From: Tannerella sp.
GTDB taxonomy: Bacteria; Bacteroidota; Bacteroidia; Bacteroidales; Tannerellaceae
Length of the DNA stretch: 8,544 bases
Reading direction: 5' to 3'
Assembly: GCA_031259505.1 (NCBI GenBank)
Contig: JAIRLL010000198.1
Location: 1 to 8,544, forward strand
Part shown: in pieces, positions 1 through 5,831 of the stretch
Position numbering within the stretch: position 1 is the stretch's first letter
Layout: every line of letters starts with the position of its first letter
The notes under the pieces: generated by a model
What the model saw: only the letters and a program-made list of their open reading frames with translations
The model's database searches: none
Told to the model about the DNA's origin: nothing
Program-made: the position numbers and the translations under genes

Positions 1-184
1 GCAGCAGACTGACGGTCACCTTCAACAGTTGACAGAGCGTCATCTCCGCTTCTTTCGGGTTCAACACCGTTTCATCGGAAAAATCTTCCGGCAGGAATGT
101 CCCGTGTGCCGGTGAAGGAGCGAGTAAAAAAGTGAGATTGAAAGATAACAAAGTTCCGGATTGCTTCGTACCTGCCAGTGACAT
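1..184 (-). CDS. Possible 5' part of an unrecognised leftward gene, cut by the window edge
   Basis: On the minus strand a frame runs open from an ATG at 184-182 to the window edge, about 61 codons, with stop TAA at 193-191 just upstream. I do not recognise the product. Residues from about 31 on (HGTFLPEDFSDETVLNPKEA, then EMTLCQLLKVTVSLL) have a protein-like composition with an amphipathic helical stretch. The first ten codons (MSLAGTKQSG) come from a dispersed DNA repeat, so the real start may be further in, for instance TTG at 151-149, or the gene may have lost its natural 5' end to the repeat. No convincing -7 element lies upstream on this strand. It could also be non-coding: the plus-strand frame opposite (stop at about 112) is also open but looks less protein-like. 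Low confidence. Confidence 0.33.
   Translation of the reverse strand, partial: MSLAGTKQSGTLLSFNLTFLLAPSPAHGTFLPEDFSDETVLNPKEAEMTLCQLLKVTVSLL
158..184 (-). repeat. Dispersed repeat unit, diverged copy
   Basis: The sequence ggattgcttcgtacctgcc... matches the unit at 215-241 at 22 of 27 positions. On the minus strand it reads through as SLAGTKQS, a variant of the SLRGTKQS string that this repeat family produces in spurious translations of many bacterial genomes (from memory, not searched). It overlaps the apparent start of the leftward frame at the window edge. Confidence 0.6.
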
Positions 185-214
185 GTTTCGTTATTTGCTT
201 ATTATCAGCCCACT

Positions 215-241
215 GGATTGCTTCGTGCCTCGCAATGACGT
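215..241 (-). repeat. Dispersed repeat unit, canonical copy
   Basis: The minus strand reads cgtcattgcgaggcacgaag followed by caatcc, a repeat core that I recall from intergenic regions of many unrelated bacterial genomes. ATTGC at 217-221 and GCAAT at 232-236 can pair as a short hairpin. The second copy starts 57 bp away in the same orientation at 158-184. No transposase or att site accompanies them here. Confidence 0.6.
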
Positions 242-276
242 CGGACAAAACCGTTCATTTCACATCGTTTTCTATG

Positions 277-310
277 GATATATAAGCCGTAAACGGCTAT
301 TTCTTATATC
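277..310. other. Intergenic hairpin
   Basis: AGCCGT (285-290) and ACGGCT (293-298) form a perfect 6-bp stem with a two-base centre. GATATA (277-282) and TATATC (305-310) form an outer stem. There is no long T tract on either strand, so it is a weak terminator at best. Its role is unknown. Confidence 0.4.
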
Positions 311-350
311 GAACTCAGGTTCAGAGGGCGCATTTGGCCGCTCACAGTAT

Positions 351-391
351 AAAAAGACCGGACAGCGCCGTTTCGGGAGGCTGTGCCGGTC
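351..391 (-). terminator. Rho-independent terminator of fusA2
   Basis: On the minus strand, GACCGGCACAGC (391-380) pairs with GCTGTCCGGTC (366-356) with one bulged base, followed directly by TTTTT (355-351). The hairpin starts about 30 nt past the fusA2 stop codon, the expected place for the end of that transcript. The plus orientation has only a loose tail (atcttattt) and would be weaker. Confidence 0.85.
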
Positions 392-421
392 ATCTTATTT
401 AACGGAGAAAAAATCGCGCGA

Positions 422-2581
422 CTATTCGTCTGCCTGCGTAGCGGCGTATTCTTTCAGCAGTTTCTCCTGCACGTCGGGCGGCACCAGTTCGTAGCTGGCA
501 AATCGCATCACGAACGACGCCCTGCCGCCGGAAATGGAACTCAGCGAAGTCGAATAGCTTGACAACTCTTTCAACGGTACTTTCACCATCAGTTTTTCAT
601 AACCCTTTTCGCTGCTCATTCCCATAATCACGGCGCGGCGCCCCTGCAGGTCGCTCATCACGTCGCCCATATAATCGGCGGGCACATACACTTCGACGTC
701 GTAAATCGGTTCCAGAATCTTTGGTCCTGCATCTTTGAAAGCGGCGCTGAAAGCGTTGCGTCCGGCGAGCATAAAGGATATTTCGTTGCTGTCCACGGGG
801 TGCATCTTACCGTCGTAGACAATGATCCGCACGTCGCGGGCGTACGAGCCGGTCAGCGGCCCCTGTTCCATACGCGACATGATACCTTTCAGGATGGCCG
901 GCAGAAATCGCGCATCGATGGAACCGCCGACAATACTGTTGATAAATACCAGTTTGCCGCCCCATTCCAAGTCTATCGTCTGCGTGTCGCGCGGCGTAAT
1001 CTTGTATTCCTGTCCGCCGAATTTGTACATGCTCGGCTCGGAGGATATGCCGTCGTAATACGGCTCGACAATCAGATGCACCTCCCCAAACTGTCCGGCG
1101 CCGCCCGACTGTTTCTTGTGACGGTAGTCGGCGCGCGCCGCTTTTGTAATCGTTTCACGATAAGGAATGCGTGGCTCGAGAAACTCGATTTGTATCTTGT
1201 CGTTGTTTTCGACGCGCCACTTCAGCGTCCGGAGATGAAATTCTCCCTGACCCGACAGAATCGTCTGTTTCAATTCCTTGGATTGTTCGATAACCCAGGT
1301 GGGGTCTTCTTCGTGCATGCGATGCAGGATTTCGCTCAGTTTTTCCATTTCCGAATCGTTGACCGATCTCACCGCCCTGCGATATTTCGGGTCAGGATAC
1401 TGGATGAAATCAAAATGGCAGTCGTAGCCTTTGCTGTTCAGCGTATTGCCGCGACGCACATCTTTCAGTTTGACCGTTGCGCCGATGTCGCCTGCAATCA
1501 TTTCGCTCACTTCGATGCGATTCTGCCCCGACACCGAAAAAATCTGTGCGATGCGTTCTTTCGAACCGCGATCGGCGTTGGTCAGGTCGTCGCCAGGCTT
1601 AATTTTCCCGGAAATCACCTTGAAATAAGATACCTGTCCGATGTGCGATTCGTTTGTTGTCTTGAAGAAAAAGAGGCTGGTCGGGCCATCGGGATCGGGT
1701 TTTATTTCCTGCCCGTCCGTGTTTACCGGCGGCGGCATTTTATCGGTCGATGGCACCACGTTGCCCAGAAATTCCATCGTCCGACGTACGCACATGTCCT
1801 TGCCGGCGCTCACGCAAAATACCGGAAACATGCCTCTTGTAATCAGGCCAGCCCTGATGCCGGCACGCATATCGTCTTCCGACAGCGTACCTTCGTCAAA
1901 GAATCTTTCCATCAGCGCATCGTCGTGCTCGGCAGCGGCTTCCACCAGCCTGGCATGCAAATCCTCTGCCTTTTCCTTCTCCGAATCGGGAATGTCCAGC
2001 ACTTCGGGCGCTCCGCCTTCGGGCTTCCATCTGTACATCTTCATCTTCAGGACATCCACCACGGCGTTAAACGAAAGTCCCTGATTGACGGGATACTGTA
2101 TCTGCACCACCTTGCCGCCGTAGTTCTCCTTCAACTGGGCGACGGCGCCGTCATAGTCGGCTTTGTCGTTGTCTAAATGGTTCACAATGAAAATCAGCGG
2201 CTTACGGAACTGTTCGGTATATCGAAACTGGTTGACTGTTCCGACCTCCATGCCATACTGCGCGTTCAACACCATCAATGCGGTATCGGTTACGTTCAAT
2301 GCCGAGACGGCGCCTCCAATGAAGTCGTCCGAACCCGGACAATCAATAAAATTCAGTTTCTTCCCATTCCATTCCACGCTGAAGGTGGTCGAAAACACGG
2401 AATAACCATACTCTTTTTCCACCGGGAAATAGTCTGTTACCGTGTTGCCTGCCTCGACAGTTCCACGACGTTTTATGACACCACCCTCGTAAAGCATTGC
2501 TTCTGCGAGAGTGGTTTTCCCGGCGCCTTTACTTCCCAAAATGGAAATGTTCTTAATCTCATTTGTTTGATAAACCTTCAT
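422..2581 (-). CDS. fusA2: EF-G paralogue (EF-G2 type) with degenerate GTPase motifs
   Basis: This 719-residue protein has full EF-G architecture: a G domain (about 1-285), domain II (about 300-385), domain III (about 400-475), domain IV (about 476-620; motif KKQSGGAGQFG at 489-499, tip HPVDSNE at 594-600) and domain V (about 625-700). It acts in the cytoplasm at ribosomal translocation. The G1 loop GSKGAGKT (16-23) and G4 NHLD (134-137) remain, but G3 reads DCPGS (80-84) where housekeeping EF-G has DTPGH, so the catalytic histidine position is serine. Switch I lacks the RGITI motif and reads YGYSVFST. From memory this closely matches Bacteroides thetaiotaomicron EF-G2, reported to support translation without GTP hydrolysis, to be induced on carbon limitation and to be needed for gut colonisation. 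The ATG start gives MKVYQTNEIKNIS, the usual start of these proteins. It is transcribed alone, with a terminator 30 nt downstream and a structured leader upstream. Function here is inferred by homology. Confidence 0.93.
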   Translation of the reverse strand: MKVYQTNEIKNISILGSKGAGKTTLAEAMLYEGGVIKRRGTVEAGNTVTDYFPVEKEYGYSVFSTTFSVEWNGKKLNFIDCPGSDDFIGGAVSALNVTDTALMVLNAQYGMEVGTVNQFRYTEQFRKPLIFIVNHLDNDKADYDGAVAQLKENYGGKVVQIQYPVNQGLSFNAVVDVLKMKMYRWKPEGGAPEVLDIPDSEKEKAEDLHARLVEAAAEHDDALMERFFDEGTLSEDDMRAGIRAGLITRGMFPVFCVSAGKDMCVRRTMEFLGNVVPSTDKMPPPVNTDGQEIKPDPDGPTSLFFFKTTNESHIGQVSYFKVISGKIKPGDDLTNADRGSKERIAQIFSVSGQNRIEVSEMIAGDIGATVKLKDVRRGNTLNSKGYDCHFDFIQYPDPKYRRAVRSVNDSEMEKLSEILHRMHEEDPTWVIEQSKELKQTILSGQGEFHLRTLKWRVENNDKIQIEFLEPRIPYRETITKAARADYRHKKQSGGAGQFGEVHLIVEPYYDGISSEPSMYKFGGQEYKITPRDTQTIDLEWGGKLVFINSIVGGSIDARFLPAILKGIMSRMEQGPLTGSYARDVRIIVYDGKMHPVDSNEISFMLAGRNAFSAAFKDAGPKILEPIYDVEVYVPADYMGDVMSDLQGRRAVIMGMSSEKGYEKLMVKVPLKELSSYSTSLSSISGGRASFVMRFASYELVPPDVQEKLLKEYAATQADE

Positions 2582-2605
2582 AATATTAATCGTTTAAATA
2601 TAATC

Positions 2606-2634
2606 AAAAAATAAAATGGCTCTTTCGCCATTTT
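2606..2634 (-). terminator. Terminator-like hairpin in the fusA2 leader (possible attenuator)
   Basis: On the minus strand AAAATGGC (2634-2627), a six-base loop and GCCATTTT (2620-2613) form a perfect 8-bp stem, followed by A and TTTTTT (2611-2606). It has the form of an intrinsic terminator but sits only 25 nt before the fusA2 ATG, and no minus-strand gene lies between here and hemW. It could attenuate fusA2, or be a stable 5' leader structure. On the plus strand the bases after the hairpin are GGGG, so it would not terminate rightward transcription. Confidence 0.55.
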
Positions 2635-2679
2635 GGGGCAAAATAGAGATTGTTTACGAATTATCGCCTCTTCACTTTG

Positions 2680-2693
2680 CTGTTTGAAAACAG
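2680..2693. other. Short hairpin in the fusA2 leader region
   Basis: CTGTTT and AAACAG flank a two-base centre, giving a perfect 6-bp inverted repeat about 100 bp upstream of the fusA2 start. It may be a leader stem or a protein-binding palindrome; nothing here separates the two. Confidence 0.3.
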
Positions 2694-2809
2694 TGTTATA
2701 AAACATATAATATGCTCTTTCTGTTTATTATTCTGTTTGATAAAATATTACACACACATTTTCTGCCTTGAACCGTTCGAACAACATTACATACGGCGCT
2801 GTAAATGTA

Positions 2810-2817
2810 CAAAAATA
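2810..2817 (-). promoter_or_regulatory. Candidate -7 element for fusA2
   Basis: The minus strand reads TATTTTTG, a full match to the Bacteroidota -7 consensus TAnnTTTG. Initiation near 2803 would give a leader of about 220 nt that includes the hairpins at 2680-2693 and 2606-2634. I see no TTTG at the -33 distance, so the call is tentative. A nearer, imperfect alternative is TATTTTG on the minus strand at 2644-2638. Apart from these elements the 343-bp intergenic region 2582-2924 shows nothing I can identify. Confidence 0.35.
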
Positions 2818-2852
2818 TCCGCATAGCGAAACACTTTTTTTGCATTCGCGGA

Positions 2853-2860
2853 TAATTTTG
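2853..2860 (+). promoter_or_regulatory. Candidate -7 element for hemW
   Basis: TAATTTTG fits the consensus TAnnTTTG and lies 64 bp before the hemW ATG. A TTTG at 2839-2842 is only 10 bp upstream, too close for a -33 box. It sits about 36 bp from the candidate fusA2 element pointing the other way, so the two genes would be divergently expressed. Confidence 0.45.
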
Positions 2861-2924
2861 TATTTTCGCAACGCCGCCGGCAAAATTTTCGGAGGCGGAC
2901 AGTCAGGTATCAAATAACAAACGT

Positions 2925-4049
2925 ATGGCAGGATTATACATTCATGTGCCCTTTTGCACCAGGCGGTGCACGTATTGCGATTTCTTTTCCCAAACGGAAA
3001 TGAAACACAAGCCGTCTTACGTACAGGCTGTTGTCAGCGAACTGACACAGCGAAAGGAATACGCGGGAGGCGATCCCGTCGAGACAATATACTTTGGGGG
3101 AGGCACGCCGTCGCTGCTTCAGGCTGCGGATTTTGAAGCGATTTTCGATGCCATCCGAATGCATTACGACGTTTTGCATGATGCGGAAGTCACGCTGGAA
3201 GCAAATCCCGACGACATCACTCCGACGTACCTCTCCACATTGCGCGCTTTCCCGTTCAACCGCATCAGCCTGGGCGTTCAGAGTTTCGACGACAGGGAAC
3301 TGCGAATGTTGAACCGCCGACACAGCAGCCGGCAGGCTGTCGAGGCCGTCAACCGCTGCCGCGACGGGGGATTTGTCAATCTGAGTATCGACCTGATATA
3401 CGGCCTGCCCGGCCAGGAAGATGTGCAGTGGGAGAAAAATCTGCACGAAGCCGTGCGCCTGGATGCGCCCCATCTTTCGGCTTACCACCTGATCTTCGAA
3501 AAGGGCACGCAGATTCACCGGCAGATGGCGGCCGGGACGATCAGACCCGTGGACGAAGAAACGAGTGAACGCTTTTTCCATACATTAATTAATATACTGG
3601 CGCAGGCCGGCTATCTGCACTATGAAATATCGAACTTCTGCAAGCCGGACTGTTTTTCGCGTCACAATTCGGCGTATTGGATGGGGCGGAAGTATATCGG
3701 TGTCGGACCGGCCGCACATTCGTTCGATTTACATTCGCGCCAGTGGAATGTGGCGTCGCTGACGGACTACATCGACGGATACCTCCGCCGGAACCCGGTC
3801 GTGGAGAAAGAAACGCTCGCGGAAAAGGAACGCTACAACGAATATGTCATCACCCGCCTTCGCACAATGTGGGGGATTCCGCTGCGCGAACTGCGCGAAA
3901 CGTTTGGAAATGAACTGTCAGATTATTTCATCCGCCGGGCTGAACCGTATCTCCACCGAAAACTGCTTTTGGAAGCAAACGGCGCCGTTCGGATTTCGCA
4001 AAAAGGATGGTTTGTTTCGGATGCCATTCTGAGGGAGTTAATCGCGTAA
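2925..4049 (+). CDS. hemW: HemW, radical SAM heme chaperone (HemN-like family)
   Basis: This 374-residue protein starts MAGLYIHVPFC, and the radical-SAM cluster motif CxxxCxxC is intact at C11, C15 and C18 (CTRRCTYC). The SAM-binding GGGTPS is at 58-63, with ANPDD at 93-97 and GVQSFDD at 117-123. The length matches HemW rather than HemN, which is about 80 residues longer. The HNxxYW motif (HNSAYW, 247-252) that marks HemW and is linked to heme binding is present. HemW proteins are often annotated as oxygen-independent coproporphyrinogen III oxidase, but characterised members lack that activity and are thought to deliver heme to respiratory proteins. The ATG fits the family N-terminus and no in-frame upstream start adds conserved sequence. 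The gene appears monocistronic, diverging from fusA2. I see no clear terminator in the 139 bp before the next gene, only a weak TACGG/CCGTA pairing at 4083-4110. Confidence 0.93.
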   Translation: MAGLYIHVPFCTRRCTYCDFFSQTEMKHKPSYVQAVVSELTQRKEYAGGDPVETIYFGGGTPSLLQAADFEAIFDAIRMHYDVLHDAEVTLEANPDDITPTYLSTLRAFPFNRISLGVQSFDDRELRMLNRRHSSRQAVEAVNRCRDGGFVNLSIDLIYGLPGQEDVQWEKNLHEAVRLDAPHLSAYHLIFEKGTQIHRQMAAGTIRPVDEETSERFFHTLINILAQAGYLHYEISNFCKPDCFSRHNSAYWMGRKYIGVGPAAHSFDLHSRQWNVASLTDYIDGYLRRNPVVEKETLAEKERYNEYVITRLRTMWGIPLRELRETFGNELSDYFIRRAEPYLHRKLLLEANGAVRISQKGWFVSDAILRELIA

Positions 4050-4138
4050 AGCAATGCTGATTCAAGGACGAAACAGCGGCTTTACGGGACAAAACTGCGA
4101 CTTTGCCGTACATTTAACACATTTTTTTTTGAGAAAAT

Positions 4139-4170
4139 CTTGCCGGTAAAAAATATAATGGATATATTTG
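4139..4170 (+). promoter_or_regulatory. Promoter of the zeta-type gene pair
   Basis: CTTG (4139-4142) is three of four to the -33 box TTTG and stands 20 bp before TATATTTG (4163-4170), a perfect -7 element. The element contains the TTG at 4168 that is the first in-frame start of the next gene. A transcript starting near 4175-4178 could not use that TTG, so the promoter argues for the GTG at 4189. Confidence 0.75.
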
Positions 4171-4188
4171 CAGCGAAAATACTGGATT

Positions 4189-4764
4189 GTGCCTAATTTA
4201 TACATTATAGCCGGATGCAATGGGGCCGGAAAGACAACCGCTTCGTATACGATTCTACCGGAAATGATAGGATGTAAGGAGTTTGTCAATTCCGACGAAA
4301 TTGCGAAGGGCTTGTCACCCTTTAATGCGGACAGTATAGCCGTTGCAGTGGAGGCAAGTCGGATAATGTATAAACGTATCAGAGAGCTGATTACGATGCG
4401 GAAAACGTTTGCTCTGGAAACTACTTTGGCAAGTCGTTCGATTGCCAAGCTGTTACAGGGAGCACAAGACAAGGGATATTATGTGACACTGCTGTATTTC
4501 TGGTTGAATACACCGGAACTGGCAGTGGAACGGGTGAAAAACCGGGTAGCGTCCGGCGGTCACAATGTGTCGGAAACGACCATACGACGACGTTACAGAA
4601 CCGGTATCCAGAATCTATTCGAACTGTATATGCCGATATGCGATTACTGGATGATCACCGACAATTCCCTGTCGCCGATTGAAATCATAGCCAAAGGGTT
4701 CAAAGACGGAAGGAAAGAAATTTTTAATGCAGTTGTATATAATAAATTAGAAACATATGAATGA
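4189..4764 (+). CDS. Zeta-toxin family P-loop kinase
   Basis: From a GTG start the protein has 191 residues and begins MPNLYIIAGCNGAGKTT. The Walker A motif GCNGAGKT is at 9-16, followed by NSDEIAKGLSPF (about 30-41), a fit to the zeta motif with its catalytic-base aspartate. FALETTLASRS fits the substrate-side glutamate region, and basic ERVKNRVAS and RRRYRTG stretches would form the phosphate-binding lid. Zeta/PezT enzymes phosphorylate UDP-N-acetylglucosamine and so poison wall synthesis, but many stand-alone chromosomal relatives have unknown substrates, so toxicity is inferred. The in-frame TTG at 4168 would add seven residues but lies inside the -7 element, leaving GTG 4189 with a short leader. 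The stop overlaps the next start by 8 bp, indicating translational coupling. Codon use is more AT-rich than in the flanking genes, compatible with later acquisition. Confidence 0.85.
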   Translation: MPNLYIIAGCNGAGKTTASYTILPEMIGCKEFVNSDEIAKGLSPFNADSIAVAVEASRIMYKRIRELITMRKTFALETTLASRSIAKLLQGAQDKGYYVTLLYFWLNTPELAVERVKNRVASGGHNVSETTIRRRYRTGIQNLFELYMPICDYWMITDNSLSPIEIIAKGFKDGRKEIFNAVVYNKLETYE

Positions 4765-4912
4765 TCGAGAGTTAAGCAAGTTTGAGGAAAGCGTTGTAAA
4801 AGGCGCAAGTTTGGCTTTTCAACGTTTGGTCAAGAAAAGAAAAGAGGAAAACGGAGAATTGGTGTTTGCCAGAAACGGTCAGATTTTCCGCGTTAAAGCT
4901 ACTGATTTATAA
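4757..4912 (+). CDS. Small coupled protein, candidate partner or antitoxin of the zeta-type kinase
   Basis: A 51-codon frame starts at ATG 4757, overlaps the last 8 bp of the kinase gene (its ATG lies before the kinase TGA), and ends TAA 4910-4912. The product starts MNDRELSKFEESVVKGASLA, continues FQRLVKKRKEENGELVFA and ends RNGQIFRVKATDL. It is a charged helical N-terminal half, then a short ELVFARNGQIFRVKA segment likely to form a beta hairpin. From memory, small proteins ending in a 'W.DGKv..v.A' type strand often accompany zeta-type ATPases in Bacteroidota. It is not the classical epsilon antitoxin, a helical bundle of about 90 residues. The stop overlap, shared promoter and terminator 29 nt downstream show that the two genes form one unit. 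Antitoxin function is inferred only from arrangement; it might be an adaptor or have no role in neutralisation. Confidence 0.75.
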   Translation: MNDRELSKFEESVVKGASLAFQRLVKKRKEENGELVFARNGQIFRVKATDL

Positions 4913-4941
4913 CAATTTCTTCTTCATCAGTAAATTCTTGA

Positions 4942-4980
4942 AAGAACGTTTTCCGCACAGGAAGACGTTCTTGTTTTGTT
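4942..4980 (+). terminator. Rho-independent terminator of the zeta-type unit
   Basis: AAGAACGT plus TTCC (4942-4954) pairs with GGAA plus ACGTTCTT (4960-4972), with a single internal T-G wobble, a five-base loop gcaca and tail GTTTTGTTT. This 13-bp stem begins 29 nt after the small gene's stop and isolates the pair from the sigma factor gene. Confidence 0.85.
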
Positions 4981-5047
4981 TCCGCAAGTATCATTGAAAT
5001 AAAAAAACAGCATATGTTGACCTTTGAATTTTAAATTTCGCCTGGCT

Positions 5048-5080
5048 TTTGTGTCGGTAATCGAATAATTGCTATATTTG
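5048..5080 (+). promoter_or_regulatory. Promoter of the ECF sigma factor gene
   Basis: TTTG (5048-5051), 21 bp and TATATTTG (5073-5080) match both parts of the Bacteroidota housekeeping promoter. Initiation near 5086 would leave a short leader before the ATG at 5103. This suggests that the sigma gene has basal housekeeping expression rather than relying only on autoregulation. Confidence 0.8.
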
Positions 5081-5102
5081 CAACAAGTTTTTCGCAACTG
5101 CC

Positions 5103-5684
5103 ATGATTATATTTGACAAAACATTCAGCGACAGGATTATTCAGGGAGACAGGAATGCTTTCGACGTGTTGTTCAGAAGTTTATACACCCGCCTGTTAAG
5201 TTTCGCCGGAGGCTATCTGCACGATAGAGCCGTGGCCGAAAATATCGTGCAGGACGCTTTTCTGATGCTTTGGGAACGTCACGACACGCTTCGTCCCGAC
5301 AGTAACATACCTGCATGGCTGCTGACGGTGGTGAAAAACCGTATCCTGAATCACATCGATCGATTGAAGCGACAGGCCGAAGCGGAACAGGTCTACGTCG
5401 AACGCATTGTCCGCAACTACGAATTAAGCATATCGACGCTTTCCGCCTGTGAGCCTGAACAGATGTTCGGCGACGAAGTGGAACAGATCATTCGCGATGC
5501 CGTCGACTCCCTGCCCGAACAAACCCGCAAAATCATTGCCATGAGCCGTTTCGACGAATTGAGCAACCGGGAAATTGCCGAAAAGCTGAACCTCAGCGTC
5601 AAAAGTGTTGAATATCATATTACGCAGGCGTTGAAAAGATTGCGGCATGAACTGAAAGACTGGATCATGTTGCTGTTTTTTTAG
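5103..5684 (+). CDS. ECF RNA polymerase sigma factor, Bacteroidetes type
   Basis: This 193-residue protein has only the two domains of an ECF sigma factor. Region 2 lies at about 20-90 (NAFDVLFRSLYTRLLSFAGGYL, then AENIVQDAFLMLWER and a WLLTVVKNRILNHIDRLKR core-binding/-10 recognition segment). Region 4 lies at about 125-185 (AVDSLPEQTRKIIAMSRFDELSNREIAEKLNLSVKSVEYHITQALKRLR), with a clear helix-turn-helix at SNREIAEKLNLSVKSVEYHI. The hydrophobic tail WIMLLFF is typical of sigma factors paired with FecR in Bacteroidota. The anti-sigma gene and a SusC-type transporter follow, so it most likely directs transcription of the susC operon when released. ATG at 5103 lies 22 bp after a strong promoter. 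The specific nutrient cannot be inferred from the sigma factor itself. Confidence 0.93.
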   Translation: MIIFDKTFSDRIIQGDRNAFDVLFRSLYTRLLSFAGGYLHDRAVAENIVQDAFLMLWERHDTLRPDSNIPAWLLTVVKNRILNHIDRLKRQAEAEQVYVERIVRNYELSISTLSACEPEQMFGDEVEQIIRDAVDSLPEQTRKIIAMSRFDELSNREIAEKLNLSVKSVEYHITQALKRLRHELKDWIMLLFF

Positions 5685-5719
5685 GGAACGGCAATTCAGA
5701 AATCAAAATTCAAGATTCT

Positions 5720-5756
5720 TCGAAAAAAAAACGGAAAACATATTAGGGTTTTTCGA
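5720..5756 (+). other. Inverted repeat between sigma and anti-sigma genes
   Basis: TCGAAAAA (5720-5727) and TTTTTCGA (5749-5756) form a perfect 8-bp stem around a 21-base loop within the 147-bp gap between the sigma stop and the fecR start. There is no T tract directly after it. It may affect relative expression of sigma and anti-sigma or may be chance in A/T-rich DNA. Confidence 0.3.
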
Positions 5757-5831
5757 GAGTTGTTTGTTATACTTAATACAAGTCGGATGTAATCCTTTGC
5801 AGGGACCGACGACAATAATTTATGTAATACG

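Noticed and set aside
132..494. Plus-strand 120-codon frame at the left end
   Set aside because: It runs through the dispersed repeats, the fusA2 terminator and the antisense of the fusA2 3' end; the low-complexity Ser/Phe/Arg translation is not protein-like.
800..2176. Long plus-strand open frame of 458 codons opposite fusA2
   Set aside because: It lies entirely within a clearly conserved EF-G gene on the other strand; its translation is rich in H, R, F and V with no recognisable motif, typical of a codon-bias shadow.
2728..2913. Minus-strand 61-codon frame in the fusA2-hemW gap
   Set aside because: No family resemblance, Cys/Phe/Ile-rich A/T-driven composition, and it covers the region where both divergent promoters are expected.
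4072..4120. Two similar segments (GCGGCTTTACGG... and GCGACTTTGCCG...) after hemW
   Set aside because: Only about 14 of 19 bases match and the possible stems are short with long loops; not convincing as a repeat or a terminator.
5790..5800. Similar strings TAATCCTTTGC (5790-5800) before fecR and TAAGCCTTTGC (7314-7324) before susC, considered as a shared sigma-factor site
   Set aside because: Ten of eleven bases match, but flanking sequence at the expected upstream box does not, and both could be chance; a genome-wide motif search would be needed.
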